Below are positions 45,996 through 59,689 of a DNA stretch of 64,000 nt, piece by piece. The DNA is from Stratiolaelaps scimitus (Eukaryota; Arthropoda; Arachnida; Mesostigmata; Laelapidae). The position numbers and the translations under genes are program-made. The DNA lies in NCBI GenBank assembly GCA_019614645.1, contig JABWDB010000036.1, forward strand, positions 2,848,001 through 2,912,000, written 5' to 3'. Positions within the stretch are counted from its first letter, which is position 1. The number at the start of each line of letters is the position of its first letter. Below the pieces are notes generated by a model. It was not told the origin of the DNA. It ran no database searches and saw only the letters and a program-made list of their open reading frames with translations.

Positions 45996-47626
45996 TTGTA
46001 TGACTATCATAGTATTATTGTACTCTTGTATTTGTCGATAGACTCTAGCAGGCCTCCTCACCTCAATACGATTATTGTCTACTAAACCACTCATGGCAAT
46101 TGATCTGCTGACGTACTACTTATATGAAATGACCTCGTATGAACATTGCCGCGTTTCGTCTGCTCGACATAATTTATAATAGCTTGCATTGAACGAAAGG
46201 GCGGGGTAAATGTGTTGGCAATCGTCCTAGAGGGGGAAAACGGAGGAAGCCGTTTCCGAAATGCACTTTACTAGAAAGAGAGAATAAGCCGCTGTATCAG
46301 CATGCTCGTTCATAAGGTACTGACTGCAACGGGCAATTTAGTCCAGGCAAGATGCTTTTGTTCAAGGGTCATTGAGTGTGCTGCTCTTCTCGCCGGTATC
46401 AGCAATTGGCGGCGGCGGCGACGGCAGCACGAAGCCTTGACTCGTTCTAAGTTGTTACTTGAATTCATTCGTTGTTGTAACTATTATTGCTCTCTTGCCT
46501 TAGCCCGGTGATGGTAGTGGTGACTCGCACAAAAACCTGCCGAAGCCTGTTACCGGGCAACGTAAGGACGATTTGTCCTTATTTGTTGCGCATGAATAAA
46601 GGGGCCTTTCCCGCTCAAGACTGTTCTACCGGCTACGCCCATCGTCGGGTTCTCAGAGCAGATGCCAGCTAGCAAAATGCATGTTCCTCGGCGTTGCGCC
46701 TCGTGGACTTGCGAAACCATCTCATCCCGCCTCTATCCGGGTGACCCGTCGAACGACCCGTTGATCTCTCTTTTCCGCTCTAGGCGGGCTTCTTCCACCA
46801 GGCCGTACAGGCAGCCCAGCTTACAGTTGCTTGCAAGTCGCCGTGAGAAATACGTACAATTGCCTAGGCGCATCCGTCGAATCGAGCAGAAGGCCCGTAG
46901 TGCTGGTGGGCTTGTTTCGATGTGGCCGACTGCAGCCGGATGAGTCAGAGCATATCTAGCTCACGCGTTCCTGATGTGTTTTCCTTCTCTGGCAACATCC
47001 ATTCGCCGAGCTTGAAACAACTCGCTTGTTTCTAACACTGTAACGTGATGCAGCTGTGCCAAGGAACGAGTTTCGAGGGCGAGTTTTGAATTTGCGTTCG
47101 ATCGGAAATTCGAAGGTATTTCCCATTTCGCAGACACTGCTTTGCTCGACGCGTGCGCACCGGCGATCCACAAGTGTCGTCTCCCTCTGAGCTGCGCACC
47201 CTATAGTCAGCGATCAGTTTGCCGCATACAGGCCTATATGTTCTGTTCAAGTTCTCGACAGTACACGGCCCTCCATAAGCATGCCTGCATAGGTAACCTG
47301 CTCATAAGAATCTTTCTAATGGAGATGACCGAGCATGCCAATAACAGCACACACCGCTTGCTTATACATCTATTTATGGATGGTTATCTTGATTGCATTA
47401 GTGGACTCCATATACTTCCGTCTCGAGGGGATCGAGCTTAGAAGGTCTCTCCTCTTGGTAAAGGAGATGGGTAATATAGGTATCGGCACGTTCGACCTCC
47501 AAAGGCCTCCACATTAGCCAAGAGCCTCCGTACGATGAGGGCGCTCTATTGGAGCCGTATCAGCATCATCAGCAACAACAACATCAGTAATACCTTCCTT
47601 TGGCTTCGGGTGACTAAACGAATGCC

Positions 47627-47630
<4 letters not shown>

Positions 47631-47671
<41 letters not shown>
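47631..47671. repeat. (TA)n microsatellite
   Basis: About 40 bases of alternating TA. A second tract with a (TC)n and (GT)n edge lies at 47790-47840. Confidence 0.95.
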
Positions 47672-47672
<1 letters not shown>

Positions 47673-47802
47673 AAATATATAACAGCTGATTCGCATTGGC
47701 ATAAAGACTACACACGATGGGGCAATATCATCATCATCGTTGAATCTATTTCATATTCTTGGTGTACTTTAAATCTCTCCCTCCCTCTCCCATCTCTCTC
47801 TC

Positions 47803-47838
<36 letters not shown>

Positions 47839-48449
47839 ATAAGTAACAAGGTAGTTTAATATGGGCAATATTAAATATGAGATTGATATCACATTGAAAG
47901 TGGTAATAAGGAGAAAGCATTGGCGTATTATCCTCTTGCCGTCTTCCATGTCAACCGAGTCAGCGTCTGTGTAGTATAGCTATCTACTAATGTATATGAT
48001 TTATGATAGAGCAGAATAGCAAGCATAATTGAATCTTTACGTCAGCGGGAGGCAACCGAGTAGCCTTACGGTTGGATAGGACGTAAGTTTAGAATCAGGA
48101 AAAGATACTGCTAGAGTTCGATGCAAACTTGCATCTACAGCTGATACAGATTCTGCTTCAATTTACCCTAATGCAAACCTGCACTGCCATTCCCTTCCTG
48201 TACAGACTATATATATATATATATATCTCCATCAGGCAGGAGTGCCATAGTACCATGGCAAAATACCTTAGCTATGACGTCTCTTCCTTACTCGTACCTG
48301 GCAACAAAATGGATATGTAAATATAATAGAAGGCAGAAAAAGTATAATGAACGACAACAAACAACGAATACGCACGAATATTGTACAATACCTCATCAAT
48401 GATGATGTACGTCGTGATTTGACAATACAGTGCAAAGCGTATCTGACAC

Positions 48450-48545
48450 GTGTATGTCGCGGTGCGGGGCTCGAACCAGAGAACGCTAGCGATTTTAGCC
48501 TGAGACCTCGCCACTCCACTAGAGTTCGTGTTTTGTATAAAATTT
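48450..48545 (-). repeat. tRNA-derived SINE-like fragment
   Basis: On the minus strand, TAGTGGAGTGGCGAGG (A-box-like) is followed by TCTCTGGTTCGAGCCCCGCA (B-box). The acceptor stem cannot be closed, so it is not a functional tRNA. An A-rich stretch on the plus strand (48555-48570) adjoins it. Confidence 0.42.
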
Positions 48546-48629
48546 CCTCCTTCCAAAAAAAAACAAAAAAAGACTCCATGTTTTGTCAGTCTGCAAACTC
48601 AAGAACTATGTATATATATATATATATAT

Positions 48630-48778
48630 GGTAAATTCTTGATGCGATCTATATAACTATATATATATGGTAAATTCTTGATGCGATCTATATAACTATA
48701 TATATATACATATATATGGTAAATTCTTGATGCGATCTATATAACTATATATATATGGTAAATTCTTGATGCGATCTA
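48630..48778. repeat. Four-copy minisatellite
   Basis: The unit GGTAAATTCTTGATGCGATC plus a TATATAACTATATATAT spacer starts at 48630, 48669, 48718 and 48757, so periods are 39, 49 and 39 bases. The 20-base core is identical in all four copies. Copy three is preceded by an extra TATATACATA insert. The array probably grew by replication slippage or unequal exchange from a (TA)n tract. Confidence 0.92.
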
Positions 48779-50996
48779 AAATTCTCATTGGTTATCGTAA
48801 ATCGATTTTGGATGCTCATCTCGTGCGAACTCTCCACGGAGCAAATGGCGACTATATATCGTTTTCCCCAGAGAGCTTCGATATTCATTGTACTATAACA
48901 ATTCAGGATGCAAATGTGGCCCCCATGTGAATGGCATACTATATATAAGATCTTTTCGAATTGAACCCAAATCGTAGATGGCATTTTACGAATTCAACGT
49001 GCCGTGGATCACATGTCCGAGGCAGCAGGGTATTGCGCTTTGCGAGAGAAATTCCGAGTTTTCCAATGATTCTTTTTGCAAATCTGCTAGAAGTATTGTA
49101 TATCAGCGCGTAAGGAATGCCTCTCCGTGTACTTGGTCACCCATCTGGTCTATGTCCAGCACTGGGAGTGAAGCTGGCAGCTCAGCCTGCTGGCGAATGG
49201 CTGATACACGGAAATTACTCAGAGCATAAAGGTGAATGCATGAAGCTAAATTCGTTGGCATTCTACCAGCACGAGCATCATGTGCAGTGCCCAAGGCAAC
49301 TTCAGACGTTTTTCAGTCGTTGATTTCGCAGGAAGGTGGTCCACGCGTATTTATTGCTCGAACAGGCGTCAAAACGACACCTATCGGATTTGGTCACTCA
49401 TGAGACTGCATAAGCTTCACGTGGGAATTTGGCTCGGATACGAACCGGTGGGTAGACACGTCGAGCTCAGGCCACCAAGCTGATATGACCCGAGCCAAGG
49501 ACACAGCAAAGTCATATATGTAACTCCTGTAATGAAATTCATAAATTATTTGAGTGGAACATCAAGCAAGCTCGATCGAAACTGCTTAACCACAGAGCCC
49601 CTCACCCGTTGTCGTCGACGGGTGGTGTATGCACAAACGTCAATGATCGTAACACAACGTGCTGAGACATGGTTCCTTCATCTGAGCGCGTGTCTACACC
49701 GGGATACAGCGAATAAAGTTGGACGGAAAGAACACTTTCTGCCGGGAAATATATATATATATATATACACAGTAGGTCAGCTCGTCTCGAGCAAACATCG
49801 TGCCAATAACCGCTGCAGTATTGCCTCGCTCAGCATCAATTGGCAGCCGTTTTTTCCCCCAATAACCTACATGATTATTATATAGTAGCTTTCTTTAGCC
49901 TAAACCCCTTTTTAAAAGGTGTTTTGTCATCAGTCCTGGACGTCCAAGGTAAAGGGTTGGATATATATATATATATTTATATATGTTCGTGCAGTTTTGT
50001 GGCTGTAAGCGGGCTGTCGCTAGGTAATGAACGTTCGTCAAAGAGTTGCCTATGTGCTTGCTCAATTAGTTGCTTGTTGTTGCTGGCCCAAGGGAATTGC
50101 CTGCGGGCAGCAATCCGTCTACCTGCCTTCGACAAAGGCCCGCTAAAAGAGCGAGTCCTATTTTGGCAATTCTCCTACGGAGCTCAGTGCACTCGAAGGC
50201 TACGCCAATAAGCTGAGGTTGTCCAATGGGATCTAAGCGAAATCGATGCATACATTTTCACTGGTTTCTCCATACGTAAATACCGTAAGTCATATTCTAC
50301 AAAATGTGATTTACTCGAAGGGTACCAATAAGAACCCATAGAGCGAAAATCATGTTGGATGTTTGAGATACAGTATACTGCAAATACAATATACAGTATC
50401 GTTGTCTCCCAGACCGACTGTCGGTCGATAGTGGTACTTCCTTAATCACGTAATAACGTGATTAACAATCCTGCGGAAGGTGGAGCTTAAGGGGATTGCC
50501 GAGGGATGATTAGTGGTTAGTTGACGGGGCTCGCCTTGGGTGGAATCAACATTCAACCGTCGCAGACCCTGCTCTGGACGCAGCGATCTGCTGGCGGCAG
50601 TGTTTTGCTTGTGCCGAATGCCAAACAGAATAAATCTCCAGCCTTAATTCCAGTCAAAATCAATCTGAGTAACTGTTGTCTTCAATGAAACAGCTTCACA
50701 GAGAATCACCTGGACTATATACAGCGGAAGTTGACATCTTTAGCAAATGCTTGTTCTCGAGTCTCTGGTTTCTTATTGTGTCACAGCTTTATTATGATTC
50801 TACAACTTTACTGACTTAGTTAAATGGGCGCCGAATTTAAATGCAAGAATTTCAATCACATAGTAACATCTGCAACAAAACCGTCCTGTGTTCCAATCAA
50901 AGTAATCAAGTTTTTATGGCAAACTAATTTCGAGCTTGCGCATCTTGGAATCTTCGGTGTATTATTATTGTTATGCTACCGGGCATCCTTTCTTGA

Positions 50997-51039
50997 CATT
51001 TAACGTCCACGGTACAACTGCTTTCGGCATTGTTTCATT
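50997..51039 (+). repeat. Partial copy of the 45276-45344 repeat
   Basis: It matches the right block of the longer copy with a two-base insertion and a few transitions. The bases upstream (CTACCGGGC) hint that the left block was also present but has decayed. Confidence 0.7.
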
Positions 51040-53399
51040 CCAAATTTTAAATCATATTTAATTCACCGACCGTTTCTTCTAATCATTTCAGCGGCCCGCT
51101 TTGTCTATTTGGATCAAGGTTATTTGAATCGTAGATATTCCTCTTTCTCCTACCCCCGTCGCAAATGTTCGTGAGTATTCGATTCTGCAACACATCCGTA
51201 GCACATCGTTACGCACGACACTAATTTATATGTCTGACACTAAATTTCGCTGAATCTAATAATTACCTATTTAGACATGCGAATTATACGGGTGCATTTC
51301 GCATCATAATCTTAATCCCGCACAGGAAATAGCGCCGTCTGATCCTCGATCGTTGTAATCGAACAGCCTCCTCCAGCTGTCCGGCTTAAGGACCTAAGTG
51401 GAGGTCGCCCTCTCCTACAACCACTCACTACGTCGGGTGTTCACATTGTCAGGCTACCACCCAATAGTCATCATTGCTGACATTGGATTCCAATAGGCGT
51501 GAGGTCCTGGTAAGGGCTAGAGGAGAGGACTTTGACGGGCAGCTGAGCTAGCACAGGGTGCCGCTCCCAGCCCGGAGTACACACCCCCGAGACGCCTACA
51601 GCAAGCTCTAGGCCCTGCTGATCTGCACCGCGTTGTCGGTAGGGGGGGGGGGGGGGTGTAGTATAGGATGTGGGTGTTGTCGATGGGGTTCTGGTGGTCG
51701 TCACGACCGGAGGTTACTGGCACTCGATCTGTATGCATTGAGATCGCCTGGCGACCCTATAGGGACTCAACGGAATATAAGTGTTGCGGGTATAGGATAT
51801 CGTCTACGTGAAATCGAAATGCGAACTTTGGTAATGGCACCCATCGACTATCATAAATGAATATGGATACATTTGATAGCCAGCTATGTATTAATGTTAT
51901 TATTGCTAATTAGATGAAAAGAATGCCTATACAATACTTCACACTGTGGACGAGACATCATGAGTGTTTCGGTATACACATGGAATGAGCGTCGCATGAA
52001 AAGTAGGCCCATCAATCATAGAATACATAGAACTGTAGTACACTTGATGCATTTTGTAACGCTTGAAGGTTGAGTGAAGGTTTGAGATCGTTATTGGGAT
52101 CGCCAGGAGGCTTTTAGTCAGGCGTCATCTTTTTTGGAGAGCACTGGCAGATGTCGGTCTGCTCATGTGCTGCGCTAAATAATATCCTAAATTCGAATCC
52201 ACCTACCCGTAAAATGCGTGACGATATACAAGCGACGTGAGACAACCGAATTGATCAGCAGCGATAGGGATGTCATTGCGCTTCTTCATCGGTTACACCT
52301 GCTCGGACTCGAACACAGGCAGAACAAATAGTTATCACGAAATGGGTAGCGATCAATACGAAGCGACAACACAAACTGCCCGAGGTAGTGGAACACGGTA
52401 ATATATGAGAGTGGCTGAAGAAAATCGATGATCCAAACGTTGACTTAGACAGCGCGCTATGAAAGATAGATGCTCTTGAAGGTCGCCGTCGAGACCTGCG
52501 TGCTGATGAGACCCGCGTGGAGACGCTTCGCGTGATTTTGACAATGAATTTCTGTCTGACGTAAAAGCATTTTAACATACAATGCTACATGAAATGGTAG
52601 AGATTAGTCCGGACAAAGGTGAGTTCACACATAGGATAAATGCACAGTTCCAATTGGAGGCGACGAATAAAACGTGGAATCTATCAGCCTCCGCTGACCA
52701 GCCGCCCTGAGTCTCGCTTCTTAGCAAAGGTATCATAAATGAGAATAAAAATGCGTCAACTTTTGATGACATTTTTCGCTCGAGAAGTTTAAGATAACGG
52801 CTGAGAAACGGCACGAGTCGTTATATTGGGTAGATGGTCAGCTACTTTTTAATAGACGGTAGCCATTCATTGACGCACACTTGAAATTCAACATTACGCG
52901 TGTATAGATTATTCCTCGCCGTAGACGAGTAACGGAGTGCCTACAGTTCAGGTTTTCTGTTTTTTTGAAGTATAACTAGATATTATCATCATCGTCATCA
53001 TAGTTTTGATGTGAATGTGCCCCAGTCAAAAGACGCATATGATTATGATCGTAGACACATTCGTTCATCAGATCCATGCCTTTCTCATGGGAAATATATT
53101 ATGAGATCAACGGATTCAACGAATCATGGGTATTGACAAGCCCATAATACCTAGCATTTATCGCGTGAGCTGCTATTGTAATTCCCTTGTGACGTGTAGA
53201 GAATTCACACATTGCAAACCTGCACTTCCGTTAATAAACCTCTGTCTTACCTTTACCTAGAATACAACATGTGTGACTTTCGGTATGGCGAAGCAAGACC
53301 TAAAGTTGCTCAGGCTTAACCCAGATCCCTTCGCAGCTCTCCTAATATCAGTAACTGCGACAAATTCTCAAGACTCCGTATTTTTTCTCTGGACCCCCC

Positions 53400-55420
53400 C
53401 CCCCCCAGGCCTTACCGCGGCTGAAACAAAGTTCGCCGCCCTCTACTGCTCTTGTCGGCTGCACTCGTGGCTTCGTTTCCGCTGAAGCACGGGAGACTTC
53501 TGCGGGGGGCCTGCTGAAGGCACAGCGAAGTGATGCGATCTGGCGCGCCGCCTTTTGATGTTTCTGCCAGCTATACTGCACACTTGTATTTTTTCCAGTC
53601 GAAAGAAATAGGCGGTACATGCCGTGAAAGCTAACAAGAAGAAGAGGAAGACAACGTCCGGAGACGTATAACAGCACAAACTCGTTTCAAATGCATTCTG
53701 CTCTCCTGCTGTGAGCCTCACACAGAGAGAGAGAGAGAGAGAGAGACAATGAGGGAACTGACGGGGCCGCCTGGCTGGCTGGCTGGCGACCCCGCCGCTC
53801 CTCAACCATCTTTCGCGCCCTCCACTCGTTTTCTCGTTGTCTTTTTTTCGTCTGCCGTTTCCAGCTCTCGCTCACACAGTCTTGCTTTACCGCTTGCGAA
53901 GCCTTTAACGGGGAACGGCGCATCGTTTCCTTTGCCAAGCCATACACCTATCCAGTCACCCACCCACCATGCTGTTTTGTTCTTCTACCTGCGGCGGTAG
54001 GAGGAGGAGGCAAAAAAAAGTAAACGGGCGATCTGCGTGAAGGCGGACGTCGGGCGGGGGGGGGGGGTCAAGGGGGTGTAAACGTGCCTGGCTGAGGAGC
54101 CTGCGGATCTTAGCAGAGGAACCCAGAGCGGGGGTTCGGCTGGTACACACCTTTGCACCGCAGTGCGCCGCCGCTATTTGCCACAGAGTCCCATTCACTC
54201 ACTCACTCAGGCAGTCAGTCAGTCACATACCCAGCCAGCTACCTACCCACAGGCGGCGGGCGTTCGTTGTCTCGTTTCCTGTCTGACTGAATGTCCGAAT
54301 GTTTAGCAGGTCTCTCCCTATCTCTCTCCCTCTCTCTTGTCCATTCTCTCTTTCATTTTTCTTTCTGGAAAGGAAAATAAGAAAGCGTGAAGAAAACAAC
54401 GAAGACTAGGAAAAAGAACACCCTGCGAGCAAGTAAAACGAAGAACAGAACCGATTGGCGGAACAGCAGCGGGAGCGGCCGGGGTCTCGAGACGAACAGG
54501 GCAGACAGAGAGAGAAAGGAAGAGAGAAAGCGATGCCGACGAAGCGGGACAAGGCAACGGGTGCGAGGGACGGATGCGGACGAAAATCGGAAGCGAGCAT
54601 GTGAAGCTTTTCTAATTTTTGGAAGAGACGTTGCAGTCAGTGACGAGGCAAAGAGGGACGCAGCCCGACGTAGAGACAGACAGAAGACGAGCGAGAGTGG
54701 ATCGTCTCCGTGGGTCGGTCGGTCGGTCGGGTGGGTGGGTGTGCAAGAGAGCCAGGAAAGCCGGCCACGTCCCGTGGTGTACAACAGCGAACTGGCGGGG
54801 GTGGCATGCCGATGGAAGGTGCCGGGCGCAACTGGGACATGGGGGCCATGGGGGTTGATGGGAGGAGTGGACAGAGCGGGGAGGCTCTTCCCGCTTCTCC
54901 GCTCAGGAAGAGCCGGGAATGAGGCGCGGGAAAATAGGAGAGCGACGATCATCTCCAGGGACGACAGCGACGAGGACGAGGACGCACGAACGGACCAGGG
55001 GGGTAGGTGTGGGCGAGCGGAGCAGTAGAAGGCCGAGGAGGTTTCAAGTCGGCGTCGGCTCTGGCTGGTGGTGGTGGCAACGACGACGGTAGTGGTACTG
55101 CCGCTGGGGCGACTATGTCGGCCGTTTACTTGAGAGGAACGGTGCGGTGGAGGACGAGACGGGGTCTGGTGAGGCGGCGTAAGGCGGGCAAAGGCAAGAG
55201 TGGAGAAGAACGCAGAGGACCGGGGTTGGCCTCAAGGGTCGGGATTCTGACGGCGTCGAGTATCTGTCTATCTGTCTGCTCGTCTATGGGGAGAAACAGG
55301 ATGGGGAAGGACTAAGCAAGGGAAGCAAGCGGAGCTCTGTAGGGGATGGATGTAGATTGGGATGAGCTCGCCAGGGCTGAGCTGAGCTGGGCCATGGCGT
55401 GGAACGAGACTTTGGTAGAC
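53400..55420. other. GC- and purine-rich island without a supported ORF
   Basis: The composition differs sharply from the surroundings: C- and G-runs (53394-53407, 54054-54067), (GA)n at 53727-53747, TGGC repeats and GGTC repeats near 54715-54735. Long frames are open on both strands simply because stop codons are rare; their products are Arg/Ser/Gly-rich and low-complexity. This could be a promoter or 5' UTR region of a gene lying outside or not recognised. Confidence 0.4.
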
Positions 55421-58400
55421 GGCAGCCGTCTACTTTTCCTGCCAAGTCGAGGATGAAACTTAAATAATGCGCCGAGAGAAATGCGGAAAAGAAAATCGCG
55501 CAAACAAATGGATAGTGAGTATGTTGCTTCTATTATGGTCATTAGATATATATATATATATATATATATGATTTATTTTCACTCTAAGGAAAACAGGAAT
55601 ACCTATATGGACAGATGAGCTTAGGATTTGCAAATGAAAAATTGGACATCGTCTCCAGCCATGATCACACGCCTGTTCTCTATGTGTATTATATATATAT
55701 ATATACGATTTTTTCATTCCACTTTTAGCCATTTTCATATAGGTTCTCACTCATACACTGTACGGTGGTTCAACGTGCGTACAGCAAAACTTGACACATC
55801 TATCCGTTAGCGTATATATCAGATATTTGGCAAAGTGGAGATAATATCACGTCTGTTCGAGTGATAACAACTATTTTCTCTTAGCTGCATTTTTATCACT
55901 GTTGAGCAGTAGAAGCATCCATAGAGCTGGCAAACGTGTATAAAGGTGGTTCTATTTACTTTGAAAAGGTGGTTTTAATTAAATCACTTCCCTATACTAT
56001 CTAGTGTCTAGCGTCCAGCTTCACCTTGGAGTGGGACTAGCCTATTTGAGATTTCGCTCACGTATACCCACACGCATATTCCTGGCGCTAAGACTTTCAG
56101 GTTTCAGGGTAGCGGTCGAACGAGTCGAGCTTTCAGACAGGTTAGGCTTCGTTGAGGGTTCTACCCATGCTCAGACTTCGTTTTACTTCAGGTATCAGTC
56201 AACAACGTAAAAAATAGATTTAATATATTGCGTATTTTGAAGTATGTAGGTGCCACTCGAACAATGAGAGCAGTTTGCAGCACAAGCTTCGATATTTAGA
56301 AATGCGTCTTCAATGAATGGCGACTGTATCATGCGCATCAGTGACACAGGGGTGGTCAGAGCGAGGTTTCTCGCGACAGACGTACACTGAATCGAGAGGC
56401 AAAAGCTTGACATCTTGACAGCATCGTATTAAATATTTTGTTTGTGGAAAACACTGAAAGGATTCATCTTCTCTAATCGGTATTTCTCGGTTTTGTTGGG
56501 GATCATGCAGAGAGCAACGGGTGAACCAAACGGTGCATTTTATTTAGACGAATGATACGAACGCCCCCTTCGAGATCCTCAGCAGACCTCGGGACAGACC
56601 TATCGTTTGCGGCAGTCGACCTCGTATGGAGGTCAGCCAACTGTGCGTTGGCGATTTGCTGGGATCAGAGGATTGGACGGATATCCTTCAACGACCGGCC
56701 TGTGCCGGCAGAGGACGAGCCCAACCAACAGTTGACGAAGCCACAGTTGACGAAGCCCATCATCAGGAATACACTGTTTGTTTGCCCAGCTTGTATTGCA
56801 GAGGTGCGCTGAATTTCGATTGGGACATCTACATATGTTCCAAGGAGATTGACTCGAACGAATCGATGACTTCTTCTACTAACTTTTTGCTTTTGTGGTA
56901 CCAAAAGTGAACGAGTCGAGGTTGACTTCTCAACAATGACCGGCGAACGAACCTTGCAGCTATATTTCGTAGAGTTAACTCACATTGTATTATCTTTGTT
57001 TTTTTAGAGCTCACCCTCAGCTGTTCCCCTATCTGACAGGCCTCAGCTCTTAACCTTTTAGGTATTACTATTGTATGATCTTTTTTTGTATTATCTTTAT
57101 AGGCATACAGGGTGGTGTATAATAGCCTTCGTAGCCATTCGATAGGATGATTGGAAACACACCCCAGTATTGGAGCTGACTAAAAATATTCAAGATGTGT
57201 CTACTCATCACGCTACAGGATTGAACCCCTTTGCAGGGGTGTTGGTCCTGCGCAGTTTCAGCCTTGATAAAAAACAACAAAAAATAAGCAAAAGTCGATA
57301 CGGTAAACAGTGACGTTACACGGCTATAAAAATGATGCAGTTACTACGTACATATTGTATATTTGAGCACACAACATTGGGCGCCTAAATAGCGTCTGCA
57401 GTTCAGCCCTAAGATAACACTTGGTCTGTGCCGACGATCGACGTTCCCGGCTGTTCGAATCGATTCATTCCAGTCGCAACATATATATATATATAGCTAG
57501 CGTATGCCTAACTCCGTATACCTAACCTCGCTGGGTGATAAGCAACCTGTCAGATTCAGGACAAGGATTCAGGATAAAGGAAGGTACCGTTATGCAGGTG
57601 GCAGACTTCCACGAAGGGCCTCGAGCTGTGCTTCGCGTGCTTCTTCGTTGAACTCATAGGCCCGAAACGCCAGTTACAACGTCTCGTTGTCACCCTGCTC
57701 GAAACGCAACCGAAATTTACTGTGTCATCAGTTAGTTTCGCGGAGATGTCGCTAAGGTCCGGTCGTTTGTGCTAAAGAGCATTAGCTAGTCATGTAGGCG
57801 AACTACCATAGACATAGAGTCGGTAAGGTGACACTCAGGGTGAGTTTCGTGAACTGCAGTATGTTATCAAGTTGGATTTGCTTGAAAGAATCCTGAACTT
57901 ATGTACATAATATAATATTTGATGATAAGCGACGGGGGACTGGAAATGAGCATTCGCGCGAAGCCGCCACAGCAGATTTTGCCTACGATGCCTTAATGCT
58001 ATGAAGAGACCAATTGTATTGTCTATTCAAGCACGGACGACCCATTGGACCGTATACATTTTGTGCAGCCACATACAATAATTAGCTAAATAGCACTAAG
58101 GTAAGGCATATCGTCGGCCACGTGGTCAGGTGTATCCACCCAAGGATGCACGTTAAATATAACTCTAAAAATTAACCTATCTCGCCGAATAAGCAAGACA
58201 CGTGCTTTTAGACTTTCCTAGAACGAAGCGCATCTTCTCTCTTATTACTTTTCATTTTATTAAGTCATCTTTGAGTGATCTTGAAAAGGCTCACAGGTTT
58301 GTTAATTATATATATATATATATATGTTCACAGGTGCATGAAAACCACAATCTTGCAGTGCTCCTTACGTTGTTCAGTAAGTTTCATCAACTAGGGCGCG

Positions 58401-59450
58401 GCCTAACCTACATTTACCTTAACGACACCTAAGTATACGACTGTCTAGTGGAAATATTATTATCGTGGACAACTTCAGCGAAAGGCGAGCTCGCCGCTGC
58501 AACACTAAAGCTAAGCAAATCGACTGTCCATGATAGAAACTCACGTGTGACGTGATCCATATTGACAAGGTCACAGTAGCCAGCCTCGTGGCTTATCCAA
58601 GGTTGAGTCTAGGCTTTCGTTATCGGCCACCGACGAAACCCAATTACATATCCGAGCGACTTTTCGCCGCTAAAGCAATAAATTGTTGGTTGACAGGCGG
58701 AAAGCGAGTATCTCTCGGATTGGTAAGATAATGTATTTGCTATGGACCGCTATCATGGGGCTGACCTTTTACGAAGGCTGTCATAGATAAATTCGCTGCC
58801 CGTACAGTTTTGTCAAGTCGATAACTGGATTAACCCATTTTGATCGTAGCGAGGGGCCAACAGATCAGCAAACTTGTGTAAGTTTGATTTCATTCAACGA
58901 ATTCGGTTGACCAATGATGTTTACATCGATCTCGGTACATCGTCACGTGCTTATGGCCATAGTTAGTGCCCTAGTCCGGGTGTACGTCATCACTGAACCC
59001 GAAAGTCGAATTAAGCTCGATTGTCTTGCTCATTCCGGATACGCTATTTTCAAAAGTAGCGTCGACCTTCACAAATGAAATTTCCCTAAATACTTCCATC
59101 GGCAGAGCTTCACATAAGACCAACTCGGGCCAGGTATGTCTGTAGACGCGATGGCTTAAATAGAGCTTCTTGAAATTCTACCGTCAATGCGATTCGCTGA
59201 CTTTTTATTGTTTTAATTCAACTTCGATGACGGCAAGCGAACGAGCGAACATCACTCGAGAACGACGTATCCAAAGAGTAAGATGTAAGCTATTATATCC
59301 GTCTATTGACAGATTTTAATTGGTTAATGTAATCATTCATTCGAGTATATGATAAGTAAGCCAACAAAGTAAACGTTACGAATTTCCACAACAAACACAC
59401 GACTAACTACTAATTATACAAACTTGGTTGCTTCATCCCATTTTCGCTTG
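55420..59450. other. Unannotated region
   Basis: Short frames only. A 15-bp tandem duplication (ACAGTTGACGAAGCC twice) lies at about 56729-56758. The minus strand at about 57590-57724 reads protein-like sequence (KFRLRFEQGDNETL, stop, LAFRAYEFNEEAREAQLEAL) closed by stops on both sides, probably a fossil exon or retrocopy. Confidence 0.4.
57006..57070 (+). repeat. Dispersed repeat, copy 2 (partner at 23715-23782)
   Basis: It shares CCCTCAGCTGTT, TGACAGGCCTCAGC and TTAACCTTTTAGGTATTACT with copy 1, with a few substitutions and one short gap. It lies in otherwise unannotated DNA. A 'catacagggtgg' end-like sequence sits about 40 bases downstream. Confidence 0.8.
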
Positions 59451-59689
59451 AGCGTGTTCTAATTGCAAGAACGACACTGGTCATACACTGGTATCTCTGG
59501 GATTTTCACTTGTTCCTGTTGTTTTGTTAGATTTGCTCGAGAATCTCGCGACGCCGAGTCCTTGCTTCGGTATAATTTCCGATACGCTCCCATGTGTCCT
59601 TGGCTCCCATGTTTTTTTTGTGTGCGTCTACCAAACAATGACATTAGGCTGACTCGGTGGCCGGCTCCCGCAGCTGACAGCTGATACTC

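Larger units (their letters stand above)
43070..53300. other. Unannotated, repeat-bearing region
   Basis: No gene can be supported. It contains the listed dispersed repeats (45276, 45969, 50997), the minisatellite at 48630, a SINE-like fragment at 48450, several TA tracts and a G-run at about 51641-51657. An AATCACG-TAATAA-CGTGATT hairpin lies at about 50444-50464. Open frames at 46.6-47.2 kb and 51.4-51.8 kb lack motifs. Confidence 0.45.

Noticed and set aside
48450..48545. Functional tRNA gene
   Set aside because: A- and B-box-like blocks are present but acceptor and anticodon stems cannot be paired; more likely a SINE fragment.
54353..55028. Long overlapping frames on both strands (about 200 codons each)
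   Set aside because: Low-complexity Arg/Ser/Gly or Leu/Phe/Ser products from a GC- and purine-rich tract with few stop codons; no motif or splice support.
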